From positions 7,924,512 through 7,988,511 of the forward strand of contig OX465102.1 in assembly GCA_949987565.1 (NCBI GenBank): a DNA stretch of 64,000 bases, read 5' to 3'. A model generated the notes under the pieces. That model was not told where the DNA came from, made no database searches, and saw only the letters and a program-made list of their open reading frames with translations. The position numbers and the translations under genes are program-made. Position 1 is the stretch's first letter, and each line of letters opens with the position of its first letter. Shown here one piece after another: positions 22,371 to 33,305 of the stretch. The DNA is from Luidia sarsii (Eukaryota; Echinodermata; Asteroidea; Paxillosida; Luidiidae).

Positions 22371-23281
22371 AGGTGATATACAAAAATGTTGCAAACTGCT
22401 TACTGACTAAAATTACCAAAATGTAAATCTAAAATTTAGTGGGCCTGACGTTTCGATCCTAGCAGGACCTTTCTCAAAGGCAGAGTGACAAGGACAAAAC
22501 AGATACATTGTACATGTACACGAAGGAAGGGGGGAGAGTGAATAGGACACGGATGAGAAACAAAGGACAAAGAGTGAAGCTGGTAGGGAGAGATCAAAGG
22601 GAAGGGCAGGGGGTAGGGTAGGGATTAATGAGAGGAGGGGGAAAGATCAAGGAGAAGGGCAAGGAGTGGGGTAGGGATTAGTGACAATAGGGGGAAAGAT
22701 CAAAGAGAGAAGTGTGAAGGACTGAACACAAAAGAAGGATTATCAGAAAGCTGCATGGTGTTAGTCATTACCCTCCTGGATGTTGAGACCATGTGGTTGA
22801 ATAGTCCGAAGACGCTTCATCCACATTTTCTCACGGCTAAGACGGACAGCATTATTACGGTGACCAAGTGATTCTATGCCCAGTACACTCATGTCTGATA
22901 TCGAATGATCAGGGAGATTGAAGTGATACCCAACAGGGGTGTCCATTTTACCAGTTTTGATAGTAGACCTATGGCCATAGATTCGTTTTTTGAGGGTGTT
23001 TTTGGTCTCGCCAACATACTGAATATTACAAACTCTACAAGAGATGAGGTATATGATGTTTGAGGTAGTTTTGGCTTTCAGGCGCCCCCGTAACCTGCGT
23101 GACTTAATTGTCCGAGCAGAGGTTCCCCCTTTGGACTCTTCACCTCCAACCAAATTTGGTACATTTAAGTGTACCTCGAAATGCATTGTTTGCAAGACAC
23201 ATGTCAAGGAAATAGACTCTTTCAATGGACATTCTTCTGGAACTACCCACTTGACCTATGGCTCTATCACGTGCACTACCT
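22371..23281 (-). mobile_element. Partial Penelope-like copy with inverted 5' segment
   Basis: 22371-23069 repeats the element's 3' 682 bases in the same orientation, including the C-terminal 101 codons. From 23070 to 23281 the sequence flips: it is the reverse complement of 19886-20096, exactly the next part of the element, with AGGTAGT shared at the junction. This is the 5' inversion expected of twin-priming or template switching during target-primed reverse transcription. Confidence 0.85.
22440..22483 (-). ncRNA. Second copy of the hammerhead-like motif
   Basis: Identical to 19279-19322. Two head-to-tail copies are the arrangement that would release a unit-length RNA if the motif cleaves. 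Confidence 0.3.
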
Positions 23282-23800
23282 GAACCGACGGGAACCATAA
23301 CTCTATGACGGGTACCAACCAACTGTTTATTGGGGGGGGGGGTGCAGTCGTAAACCCAGTCTCGTCAAGATTGTTTGCCTATACACAGTTTAGAAGGACA
23401 CTATCTATTTAAGAATAAGAACAATTTGCGACACGCCACGCCGTAAGTAGTTTGGGATGTGTGTGTTTCAAAGTAAAATTATTCCTTTTGGGGGTTTTAG
23501 GACCTTTTTTCAGATATTTTATTCGCTTGGTTTTGAAATTGATATGTACCTTCTTAAGTTCTATTTCTAAAAGTTAAAGAATATGCATGTAGTACTATAG
23601 CCGTGTTGATATTATAATTAGATTGGCCAAAAGTGTTTTGGAAAGATGTCATCTGTTGATACAATGATAGTGATACTGATACAAGTGATAGTACCATGGA
23701 GCTATTTTATACTAGCTCCATGGTGATACTGATGTGCCGCTGCAAAGTTCTACACTGTACACATGTAAACCATTTATCGTACCATTGCTTTGCTCTTTCA
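23282..23800. other. Non-coding interval
   Basis: No gene seen. Contains a G run at 23331-23341. Confidence 0.4.
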
Positions 23801-23802
23801 AT

Positions 23803-24040
23803 CATTAATAGTAGTACTTCTACTAAAGTACTAGTATAATTAGTACTATAGTACCATTACTGTAGTACTAGTAAAAGTAGTACCAGTACTAAGTAGTAGT
23901 AATGATTAAGTACTAGTAGTACTACTATGATATTAATAGTACTAGTACTGTAGTAGCTACTACTACAGTAGTCAGTACCAGGTATAGTTTTAGTACTACT
24001 ACTGAGTAGTACTACTACTAATACTAGTACTACTAGTTAG
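23803..24040. repeat. AGTACT-type trinucleotide repeat block
   Basis: Dense mixture of AGT and ACT triplets that is strongly self-complementary. Similar blocks lie at 54020-54115 and 58860-58930. Confidence 0.8.
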
Positions 24041-24630
24041 GAAGTAGGATCAAAACATCAGGCCCATAGATTTGATTTTGGTCATTTTTTTCTGTGTATA
24101 TTAAGCAGATTGCAACATTTTGTTTATTACTCCTAAAAATGTTTTTCCTGAATTATGTTGATATTGGTTAATGCCAAAATTAATATTTTACACTATTCTT
24201 TTACCCTTGTAATTTTTTGTATGGTTTTAAAAGATGAAGTAAGGTGATTATGGTGACTTCACAGGGCATGGAAGGGTATATTATTAATATTTATTTAGTG
24301 CTGTTCCAAATATGGAGGTGATTTAGCCACTATATTAAAATAACGATATACTGCTTTTGCTTACTTTCAAAAGCTGAAATAAGCCCATACACTGTTGTTG
24401 TGTAGTGTACCTGTTGAAAAATAAACATTTGTTGCATGAAATAATGTGTCCTTGTTTTGTTGTCAAAGGCCTAGTCTAGATGTGTATCCTCACAGTAATA
24501 CTATTAATATACAAGTATTAATCGCATTGTTAGTCAATCCATATCATTATTTACTTTGTATAATTGAAATGTAGTGAAATGTAGTGAAAACCAGTGAATT
24601 TCTTAATTATATGTAGCCAAGATATTTGAA
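24041..24630. other. Non-coding interval
   Basis: A+T-rich; no supported gene. Confidence 0.4.
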
Positions 24631-24701
24631 TGGTTTTGATTTGATGCTGAGACCTCCAGTTTTGTGTAGCAGTGCTGTTATCATCTGAGCAATCCAGCCC
24701 T
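24631..24701 (-). repeat. Decayed tRNA-like sequence (SINE head or tRNA relic)
   Basis: Reverse complement aligns with the better preserved tRNA-like sequence at 44829-44906: a box-A-like TTGCTCAGATG, ACAGCACTG, GAGGTCTCAGCATC. Both the anticodon stem and box B are degraded. Confidence 0.35.
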
Positions 24702-25039
24702 TTGATGACGTCCTCCCAAATAGTCAACTTCTCTCTCTCCTGTGATGGAGGTGGCAGCCACAAACGTTCAACCATATACTGCTGTATATCTTCAGGGATC
24801 ACACTTTTATTTTCATTCAGATCCAAAGAACCAATTGTTGTAAACCTGGCTGCAGCAGCTCACGGATGACATGAAGTGGATGCTGCTTTTACAAAAAAGA
24901 TAAATTAGAAACTAATTGGAAACTTGTGAAGAAGTATTAAAAAGAAGACACAAACTGTGACTGGATCGGATTTTATAAATGTAAAGATGTCTGTGGTTTT
25001 TTTTTGTATTGTATGTTTATGACATTAAAGATACATGTC

Positions 25040-25330
25040 TCTTATATGTACACTGCTGGTGTACTGAATGTAGGATTTGTTTGTTTCCTTTTCTGTGGGT
25101 GGACTGAGTGTACTGTAAGTTTTTTTTTGGGGGGGGATTATTGAGTGTGGGTGGGTTTACTGAGTGTAAGATTGGCTTTTTTGTGGGTATGCTGATTGTT
25201 TTTTTCTTTTATTTTGTCTGGGTTTATTGAGTAAAATGTTTTCCCCTTTGTGTGGGTGCACTGAGTGTAAGAATATAATTTGTCTTTTGTGTGGGTTTAC
25301 TGAGTGAGAAAAGCTTTTTTTGTAGTGTGT
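25040..25330. repeat. Irregular minisatellite, TGTGGGTTTACTGAGTGTAAG-like
   Basis: About six diverged units of G+T-rich sequence separated by T runs, directly upstream of a splice-acceptor-like T/C tract. Confidence 0.6.
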
Positions 25331-25396
25331 ACAAGAATAAGTTTTGTTTCTTTTGTGTAAGAAATTTTTTTTTCTGTTTTTTTCTTTTTTTTCAGG

Positions 25397-26271
25397 TCAG
25401 AATGCCAAACTACCAGTGCAGAGAGAGGATGGTGGATGGAGGGATGTCCCAGCCATTCAACTTTATGTTAAATCTTTCTCAACTTTCTTTCAGCTCCTCT
25501 ATTTTCTCTCGTTTTGACTTTGAATCTCTTTACTTCTATTCCTCCTTCTTTTCGTCTATCCCCCAAGCGGCTGTGCTTGCGATCCAAGCTCTCATGCTTG
25601 GGGACGTCACTGAGAATCATGCACTAGTGTATGTTATCAGTGACAGCCATGAAACTTTTTCTCATCTGTCTTTCAGCTCTTCTAATGTCCACCATCTTCA
25701 GTTTCTTTATGTGTATTGCTCTTTCTTTTCGACTATCCCCCAAGTCCCTGTGCTTGCGACTCAAGCATTCTCGCTTGAGTACGTTACTGAGAAACAGGCA
25801 GTTGTGCTTGCTATCAGTGACAGCCATGCCATAAAGTTGAAAAGCCATATTCAAAGCCATGAAAGCCATATTCAATGCCATGAAAACCAAAGTCTATGCT
25901 ATAAAATATGTGATAAAAAAAGTGAAAAAATGTACAATGTGGAAAGCAGTGAGAACACCTGTGAGATGAGCCATGATGTCTGCCCCAAGATGACTGAGAG
26001 AGACTCACTTATGATCAGCACAGAGACAAGCCACGAGGTAAGCAATGAGGTGAATGAGAACAGCAGCCATGAGGTAGGCCACAAGACATGTCTCTGGAAA
26101 AGCCCTGAGGTAAGCAACGAGGTGAATGAGAATAGCAGCCATCAGGTGGCACACAAGACGTGCATGAGGAAAAGCCATGAGGTAAAACAGGTCATCATGC
26201 TAGTATGGGAAAAGATAGAGGATTTGCAGAACACTTTGATGTCCAGAGTACTAGAACCAATGCAAGGTTGA
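25397..26271 (+). CDS. Hypothetical exon with internal peptide repeats, upstream of the Helitron-like genes
   Basis: Not recognised. A strong acceptor (T/C-rich run ending TTTCAG) precedes 25397, and the first Met is six bases in. Translation shows two related repeats of about 60 residues (SFSSS..., SSFFS-IPQ, AVLAIQA, VTE..A, ISDSH) and then a Cys/His/Ser/Glu-rich region with the unit VSNEVNENSSHEV repeated. It stops at 26271, and a different frame that leads into the PHD finger opens from about 26206. Composition matches the following A+T-rich ORFs, so it may be an upstream exon of the same element or gene. Function unknown; it may not be translated. Confidence 0.4.
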
Positions 26272-28773
26272 GTCTAGAGAAAGATGGTCAGCAAGTTTCA
26301 GAAGTCGGTCATTCAGAACAGTGTTGGTTATGTGACAAGGAAGTTGACAAAGCGGAAAGGACTTTGGAAAGAACTGTGACGTGAAGTGTGTAACATTTGT
26401 TATCATGTCAATTGTATGGGATTTTCAAATATTGAATACATCTTGGTAAGCAAACCAGTATCATGGATGTGTGCCAAATGCGGACAATGTAATTACAGTC
26501 AATCTTTGATGTCTGATCTTGGAATTCCCACAGATACCAACCAGTTTGAGATGCTATTGATGAGTGACCTTGTAGTGCAAGATGTATCGGTCAACACGGG
26601 GGAAGCATATCTCATTGGAGATGACAAGAAAGTTGGTGTTATTCATGGTGAGAAAAAGCAACGTGCAGATATGATGTATATAACAGGTGGTAGTAAGATT
26701 CTGACACAAACTGGAGGCTATTCTCTAAGGAGTAAGAAAGCTGTTAATGCTGTAGAAAACAGTGATGGAAATGAGGATAGCAGCAAAAATGTGAAATGTA
26801 AACAAGCTAAAGGGAACAGTGCAACAAGTTGTTCAGTGAGTTTAGAAACTGACCCTAAACCACGATACGGACTGAGAAAAAGAACAAAGGAAGTGCAGTC
26901 TGAGGTTAAAGAGAAAGTTCAACTTAAAAGAAAGGTGTTGGCTGAAAATTCTGACCATTGTTCTGAAGGTGTAACTGTCACAAAAAAGCAAAGAGTCTTA
27001 TCACTAAAAAGTAAATCATACGAGATACCCAAAATTAAAGTGTCTAAAACTGCAGTTGTATCCGATGAATCAAGTACTCAAAATACACAGCAGGACGAAG
27101 ATAAGAGAGTTGTTCAAGGTACTTTCCATCAAGGTCATCATAAGTTTGGGAATAATATTGGCAAGCAATGTGTTGCTAACAGTCTGTGTGCAGTGTTGCA
27201 TAGTCATGTTAAGAAGATGAATGAATGGTGTTCTCTTGATATGGATTTGGTATTGAATACTGGCAATCAGTTGTATACCTATCTATCAAATAGTTCTACA
27301 GTGATGCATGAGTATTTGTTGATCAATGAGTTGCCTGATGAAGTTGATGTTTTTAGTCGACATTTTAACATGGAGTATGATGAATCTGTGTGTGGTACTT
27401 TTGGAGAAGAATTTAATCTGTCTGAATTCAATATGGTGTCATTGAGAGATGCATTGGAGCAGACACTTCAGAAATATTCTGCATGCTTCATTTGTTTGCA
27501 TAGTAGCACATTCTCAGTTATTGCTCACGATGGATTGTATTATATTTTTGATTCTCATTCTAGAAATCACAATGGCTTGCAAAGCAGTGAAGGAAGAAGT
27601 TTGCTGAAATGCGTATCATCATGGCAAGGTGTGCACGGGTATTGTACTGAACTTGGTCATTGTATGAATGTGTCTAATTCTGAGCAATTTGAAATTACAG
27701 GCGTTAATGTTATGGTTAGTGATCATACGAGCATCCATAGACATGAACACATTGGCAATACTAATAGTGCTTGTGTCAGCAGTACATATACAGCACCAGA
27801 TGTGAAGTATGAATGTTTGAATGAGGTGATGGAAAAAAATACATCCCAAATGAAAGAAACAGAAGACAGTGACATTCAAGTCATAGAAGTTATTGAACCT
27901 GTTACTTTGAAGTTTCTGCCTCTAACTAAAGAAATAAAGAGTGCACTTTGTCTTAAATTTGATATTGGCAAATTATGTTTGAATGGTAATGACTTATCAA
28001 AGACATCTGAGAACATTGGAAGACCTGACACTGTGAAGAAGATAAAAGGTGATGGCAATTGTTTCTTTAGAGCCATTTCTTGTGCTATATCAGGAACCGA
28101 TGCAAACCATATGCAAGTTAGAACTCTAACTGTAAATTACTTGTTGGAACATGAAGAAGGTTTCAATCCTTTTTTGAGAGAAGGTTACATTACGGTGAGA
28201 GACTATGTAATGAGACAAAAGATGGTTGATAGTGGAACATGGGCTACTGAGGTAGAAATCATGGCAGTGGCTGACATGCTTGGTGTTGATGTTTACACAT
28301 ACAGTGATATCACTAAGTGGTACGTGTTTTCTCGTTCATTCAGCAATAGTAATAGATTGCCAAATTGCGGAGTTTATCTGTATCATAGAAATGAAGTTCA
28401 TTATGATTTGGTTTTGAATGTCCATGAGCTTCCAACAACTGAAACAAATGATGTATCAGCAAGCTGTTGTAATAGTGAGTTCTTGTTTGAAGATTATATA
28501 GACAAACATATTTCGAGTCAGTGTGATGGTAAGAAAGAAGGGACAGCAACATATTCAAAAAAGAAGGGAAAGAATAAATGTAAACGCATGAATTTGAGAC
28601 TTAAGAATAAAATAAAACGAGAAAAGTACCGTCATACAAAAATGACCCCAAAATCAGATAACAAGAATACATACAGGGAAAACGAGAAATATGCAAAAAG
28701 ACAGAAATATTCAAAATGTAAAGAATTTAGAGCCAATAGACTTTATTATGAGAAAAAAAGAAAAAGGGGCTAG
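26206..28773 (+). CDS. PHD finger, UL36-like protease and OTU protease protein of a Helitron/Helentron-like element
   Basis: An ATG at 26206 opens a frame with CWLC. A 2-base slip near 26382 (repeated GT) shifts it into the long frame 26386-28773, which continues CNICYHVNC and WMCAKC, so together they form a PHD-type zinc finger. In the 795-codon part, residues about 250-420 resemble herpesvirus-tegument-like cysteine proteases (QC at 261-262, FDSH at 388-391). Residues 545-680 are an OTU protease: DGNC with Asp556 and Cys559, and a His at 672 in EVHYDL. Such protease modules accompany Rep in animal Helitron/Helentron elements and may remove ubiquitin from host proteins. The C-terminus is Lys/Arg-rich and overlaps the next ORF by 83 bases; an A run near 28755 suggests a one-base slip, so both ORFs may be one protein. 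Confidence 0.7.
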
Positions 28774-31700
28774 GAAAAAGAAATTGTTAAATGTGAAATA
28801 TCATGAAGATGTTGCATTTAGAGAAATACGGCTGAAAGTCACAAAAAGGAAGTACCATGAGGATAGTGTATACAGACAATATAAGATTAACAGTACAAAA
28901 GCCAGGTATGAAAATGGTATTGCATATAGACTAAAAAAAAATCATTGTGCAAAGAATAAATATCACAGCAATCAAGTATATAGAAATGCAGTTATTAAGT
29001 CTTTAAAGAGAAAGTATTGGAGTAATCATGTATACAAAGTGAATTTGATAAAATATCAGAAATCCAAATATCGTCGTGATTCAGAATACCGGAAGAAAAT
29101 GAAGCAGAGGAATCTAAAACAAAGAAGAACAAATAGAAAGCATGCAAGCATCATGAAGAATGTTATAAGTAAATGGAGGAATGAAGTTTCAACAGGACCT
29201 GAGTATGTCTGTGCAGCGTGTCTGAAACTTTGGTTTAGAAAGCAAGTCATCAAATGTAATAAAGACAAGTATAGCAGGGCTGATTGTATATCTGAGAAAT
29301 ACTTACATAGATGTGTGTGTACAAAAGAGTGTGGAAATGACTGTCTTGATTCTAAATCTAGCAGGGCTTGTTTATGGATATGTTACACGTGTCATAGGAA
29401 ATTGCTCCAGAGCAAAGTGCCAGCAGAAGCATGGGTAAATAATATGGAACTAGTTGACATTCCACAGGAATTAGCTTGTTTGAATGTTTTAGAGGAGCAT
29501 CTTATTGCAATTAATGTTGCATTCATGAAGATGATAGCATTACCCAAAGGAGGTCAGAATGCAGTTCATGGTCCAGTTGTATGTGTACCATCAAAGATTG
29601 CAGAAACAGTGACAGCATTACCAAGATGTGCAAATAGAGACCAATTAATTCGAATCAAATTAAAGAGAAAATTAACATACAAAGGCTATTATCAATACCA
29701 GTTTGTGAGCAGAGAACATGTGAACAATGCATTAAGTTATTTGAAACAGAATAATGTATGGTATGAAGACATTGAAATTGATTGTGACTGGAATGATCCC
29801 CTGTTAGATGATGGGCATGATGAGGAGCATGAACAAGAAGAAATAAATGATGAATCTGATGAGTCAAGTGCAAGTGATGAAGAAACTGATGAGAATCGTT
29901 TGTGTGGTATTCCTCTTGATACGTGCTTACAGCCTGTAGATATTGGACAAGAAGTGCTTGATCAATACTTTGATGATGTACTATGTGTTGCACCGTGTGA
30001 AAGGAATAATCCAGTCAGGGTGTTAATGGAGAAGGGTAATGAAGCAAAATGTTTTCCAGCATTATTCCCAGTAGGTACACCGACATTTGATGATAATCGT
30101 GATCAAAAGTTAACCCGTTTCAGATATTTTCATAATAGATTAATGAATGCAGACAACAGGTTTGCCAAAAGTACTCAATATATCTTTTTTGCTCAGTATT
30201 TATCAGAAATTGATAAGGTGATGTCCAATGTCTCAATTGCTATGCGTCAGAGTTCAGGGAAAATGCATTCTGGTCAAAGTGTGAATTCTAGCATGATTAG
30301 AGATAGAGATCAGTTGAATGACATTTTACAGTCTGATAGTGGGTATAAATTTCTGAAACCAATTAGAGGTACACCATCATATTGGCAATCAACTCAAAGA
30401 GATGTCATGGCTATGATTAGGCAACTCGGAATACCAACATGGTTTTGTTCATTTTCTGCAGCTGATTTTAGATGGCCTGAAGTCATAAATACACTATTGA
30501 GACAGCAAGGAGATTCTAGACAAATTGAAGACTTAGATTGGAGTGAAAAGTGTAAAGTATTGAGAAGCAATCCTGTGACTGTTGCTAGAATGTTTGAGAA
30601 GCGATTTCATACCTTCTTGAAAGATGTTATAATGTCAGATGCAGCACCCATTGGGAAAGTCAAGGACTATTTTTACAGAGTAGAATTTCAGCAGAGAGGA
30701 TCACCGCATACACATTGTTTGTTTTGGATTGAGAATGCACCAAGATTGGCAGACGACAGTGACTATAGTGTAATAAAATTCATTGATAAATACATCAGTT
30801 GTAAGTTACCAACAAAAGAAGATGATGAGGAATTGAATGAAATAATAAGTAATGTGCAGCAGCATAGTAAGAAGCATACCAAATCTTGTAAAAAGAAGGG
30901 AACTGAATGCAGATTCAATTTTCCAAGACCTCCATCTAATAAGACATTTATTGCAAGACCCAAACCAATGAATGAGGACAATGAAGGAGATGAAGGTGGT
31001 TGTTGTATTGATGATGAAAGTGTTCCAGCTAGTAATGAGAAAAAAGAACGAAACAACCTTGCCAGGAAGCTAATAAGAAAGTCAAAGAAAACATTGAGAC
31101 AGAACGGAAGAACATGTAAAGATTATTCTAAAAGATACTTGAAACAAATGAAGAAAGAGATAGTTGAAACGGCCAATGCAACCGTTGTTCTCCTGAACTC
31201 AATAGGGTTGGAGGTAACTACCCTGTGTGTCTCGGATAAGTTTGGCAATAAAGTTAACCTTAAATACGGCACAGAAATTACGAAGAAAAACACTCAACTC
31301 TCTGTTGACAAGGCCCTTCATCTGAAAGATAGCCTGTGCATTTCAGACCGCAGTTACAGAAAAATTGCCAAAAATTTGAAGCAACTTCCAAGTCTTAACC
31401 AGCTTAAGAAACGAGCAAAAGAAATAGATGCTATGTTTCCTGTTTACACTTACAATGGAATGATGGGTGCATGGCAGCCTCTCAAACAAAAACTTGAAGT
31501 TGCAGTCGACCAGATGAGTAAAATATACTCTGGTGATGAATCTGTGCCAGACTTCATTGGCGTCAAGATGAGTGGCGATGGTACACGTATTGGCAAGAGG
31601 ATACACTGTGTTAATACGACTTTCAGAGTCATTTACGGGAAGCGCCTTAGCAATGAGTATATTTTGGCCATGGTTCGAAAACCGGAAAAGTACACATTTT

Positions 31701-32296
31701 TGTGTGCCATTTTCAAACCTATCATTGCCAATTTGCCAGTCAAAGTTTCTGTCGGCAACGAGTCTGTTCCCCTGAAATTCTTTTTAGGTGCTGACTTGAA
31801 GTTCTTGAACGAAATGATGGGGTTGGGAGCATGCAGTAGCAAGTACAGTTGCGTGTGGTGCAAGTGTCCCAGCAACGAACGCTACATACATTCAAAAAAA
31901 TGGTCAATGGTTGATGTTGAATTAGGTGCACGCACTGTGGATGATATCACTCGGCTTAGCACACTCCCAAAAACAAAGAGTATGAATTGTGTTGCCGCAC
32001 CCGTTCTCCCATTCATCCCAGTGCACAATGTTGTTGCAGATGCGCTTCATCTATTTTTAAGAATATCTGACCAGTTAGTGTTGCAGCTTATTCAGATTCT
32101 GAGGCGTAGAGACAATCTGGCAAAAAATTCAAAAAGTGTGGACCTGTCCAAGTGCAAAAGCATAGCTGCATTTGAAGAGTTTGTAAAGGATCTTTCCATT
32201 CCGTGGTCATTTTATACATCAAAGGAATCTGCACAAATTCAGTATCGAGATTTTACTGGCCCCGAGCACATCAAGATCCGAAAACATAAATCTTGA
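28691..32296 (+). CDS. Helitron-type HUH Rep fused in frame to a DDE-like transposase domain
   Basis: A 1201-codon frame with two halves of different origin. Residues 30-140 carry tandem K-Y-x(5-6)-YR basic repeats. Residues about 170-330 match the DUF6570 pattern ([14 protein letters not shown]). Residues about 449-690 match the Helitron Rep N-terminal region, with the HUH motif PHTH at 672-675. The second Rep landmark (paired Tyr) and the PIF1 helicase are absent. From about residue 800 (nt 31090) a different domain begins: SGDGTR with Asp963, LGADLKFL with Asp1035, a CVWCKC zinc pair, and ADALHLF. Base composition also becomes richer in G+C. The order D, D, CxxC, then HxxxxH and E in the next frame recalls RAG1/Transib transposases. 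A one-base slip near 32278 breaks the frame. I infer an insertion or capture that created an open fusion; whether it is expressed is unknown. Confidence 0.7.
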   Translation: MQKDRNIQNVKNLEPIDFIMRKKEKGARKKKLLNVKYHEDVAFREIRLKVTKRKYHEDSVYRQYKINSTKARYENGIAYRLKKNHCAKNKYHSNQVYRNAVIKSLKRKYWSNHVYKVNLIKYQKSKYRRDSEYRKKMKQRNLKQRRTNRKHASIMKNVISKWRNEVSTGPEYVCAACLKLWFRKQVIKCNKDKYSRADCISEKYLHRCVCTKECGNDCLDSKSSRACLWICYTCHRKLLQSKVPAEAWVNNMELVDIPQELACLNVLEEHLIAINVAFMKMIALPKGGQNAVHGPVVCVPSKIAETVTALPRCANRDQLIRIKLKRKLTYKGYYQYQFVSREHVNNALSYLKQNNVWYEDIEIDCDWNDPLLDDGHDEEHEQEEINDESDESSASDEETDENRLCGIPLDTCLQPVDIGQEVLDQYFDDVLCVAPCERNNPVRVLMEKGNEAKCFPALFPVGTPTFDDNRDQKLTRFRYFHNRLMNADNRFAKSTQYIFFAQYLSEIDKVMSNVSIAMRQSSGKMHSGQSVNSSMIRDRDQLNDILQSDSGYKFLKPIRGTPSYWQSTQRDVMAMIRQLGIPTWFCSFSAADFRWPEVINTLLRQQGDSRQIEDLDWSEKCKVLRSNPVTVARMFEKRFHTFLKDVIMSDAAPIGKVKDYFYRVEFQQRGSPHTHCLFWIENAPRLADDSDYSVIKFIDKYISCKLPTKEDDEELNEIISNVQQHSKKHTKSCKKKGTECRFNFPRPPSNKTFIARPKPMNEDNEGDEGGCCIDDESVPASNEKKERNNLARKLIRKSKKTLRQNGRTCKDYSKRYLKQMKKEIVETANATVVLLNSIGLEVTTLCVSDKFGNKVNLKYGTEITKKNTQLSVDKALHLKDSLCISDRSYRKIAKNLKQLPSLNQLKKRAKEIDAMFPVYTYNGMMGAWQPLKQKLEVAVDQMSKIYSGDESVPDFIGVKMSGDGTRIGKRIHCVNTTFRVIYGKRLSNEYILAMVRKPEKYTFLCAIFKPIIANLPVKVSVGNESVPLKFFLGADLKFLNEMMGLGACSSKYSCVWCKCPSNERYIHSKKWSMVDVELGARTVDDITRLSTLPKTKSMNCVAAPVLPFIPVHNVVADALHLFLRISDQLVLQLIQILRRRDNLAKNSKSVDLSKCKSIAAFEEFVKDLSIPWSFYTSKESAQIQYRDFTGPEHIKIRKHKS

Positions 32297-32780
32297 CAAC
32301 CTCATTCCTTGGCATTCCAAACTGCATCAAATTAAGTGGCTCTGGCAAGAATTCTGTGATTTAATTAATAGTGTGAAATTGGAAATGGTGGATCCAGATG
32401 TTATTGAAACTCGTGCAAGAGCATGGGTATCAACTTATGCTCAAACTTTCCAAGCTAAAGATGTCACACCCTACATGCACGTATTTATGAATCATGTTTC
32501 CCAGTCACTCAAACTGCATGGACCAATAAACAACTTCAGCCAACAAGCTATAGAAAAACTGAATGACAAAGTAACATCTCTTTTCTTTCGCGCAACCAAC
32601 CACAGAAACACCGAGGCTTTCATTCAGGTCATACAGAAACAAAATAGAATATCCCACCTCAGCCAGTATTGTCAAGATGAACTAGAATATCATGTACATT
32701 GTTGTAGATGTGGTGAGGAAGGACACAATAATCGAACGTGTCATTTAAAGTACCACCCTTTGAATGAGCTGGTTCTGTAA
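32278..32780 (+). pseudogene. C-terminal part of the DDE-like transposase, with zinc knuckle
   Basis: Continues the transposase-like domain in another frame after a one-base slip near 32278. It shows an IKWLWQEF helix, YMHVFMNH (the HxxxxH zinc pair), HGPINNFSQQAIEKLND with the likely catalytic Glu, and a C-terminal CRCGEEGHNNRTC zinc knuckle (CX2CX4HX4C). Stop TAA at 32778-32780. The internal Met at 32373 is not a natural start. Confidence 0.65.
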
Positions 32781-32883
32781 GAAAGATAGTGAGGCTCAAA
32801 CAATTTTTCATTCAATAAATTTCACTTATCAATTTTGCTCATACTGTTGTCTACCCTCTACCGGTACATAATTTTGGTGCACT

Positions 32884-33305
32884 ATTATGGAAAGTTCTGC
32901 TGATTTCAGCTTGCCACATCATTGACTTCAGTTTGTTGTAATTTTTGTACATGTATTATGGAAAGTTCTGCTGATTTCAGCTTGCCACATCATTGACTTC
33001 AGTTTGTTGTAATTTTTGTACGTGTATTATGGAAAATTCTGCTGATTTCAGCTTGCCGCATCATTGACTTAAGTTTGTTTTTATTTTTGTACGTGTATAA
33101 TGGAAAGTTCTGCTGATTTCAGCTTGCCACATCATTGACTTAAGTTTGTTTTTATTTTTGTACGTGTATTATGGGAAATTCTGTTGATTTCAGATTGCCA
33201 CATCATTGACTTAAGTTGTTTTTATTTTTGTACGTGTATTATGGGAAATTCTGTTGATTTCAGATTGCCACATCGTTGACTTAAGTTTGTTGTACATGTA
33301 CTTAG
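32884..33305. repeat. 71-bp minisatellite, six units
   Basis: Units start with ATTATGG at 32884, 32955, 33026, 33097, 33168 and 33238, and contain AAATTCTG.TGATTTCAG.TTGCCACATCATTGACTT. It begins about 100 bases after the last coding stop. Helentron-type elements often carry minisatellites, but no element end was located. Confidence 0.9.

Noticed and set aside
24551..24826. 91-codon minus-strand ORF
   Set aside because: Half of it is the translation of a decayed tRNA-like repeat; no family recognised.
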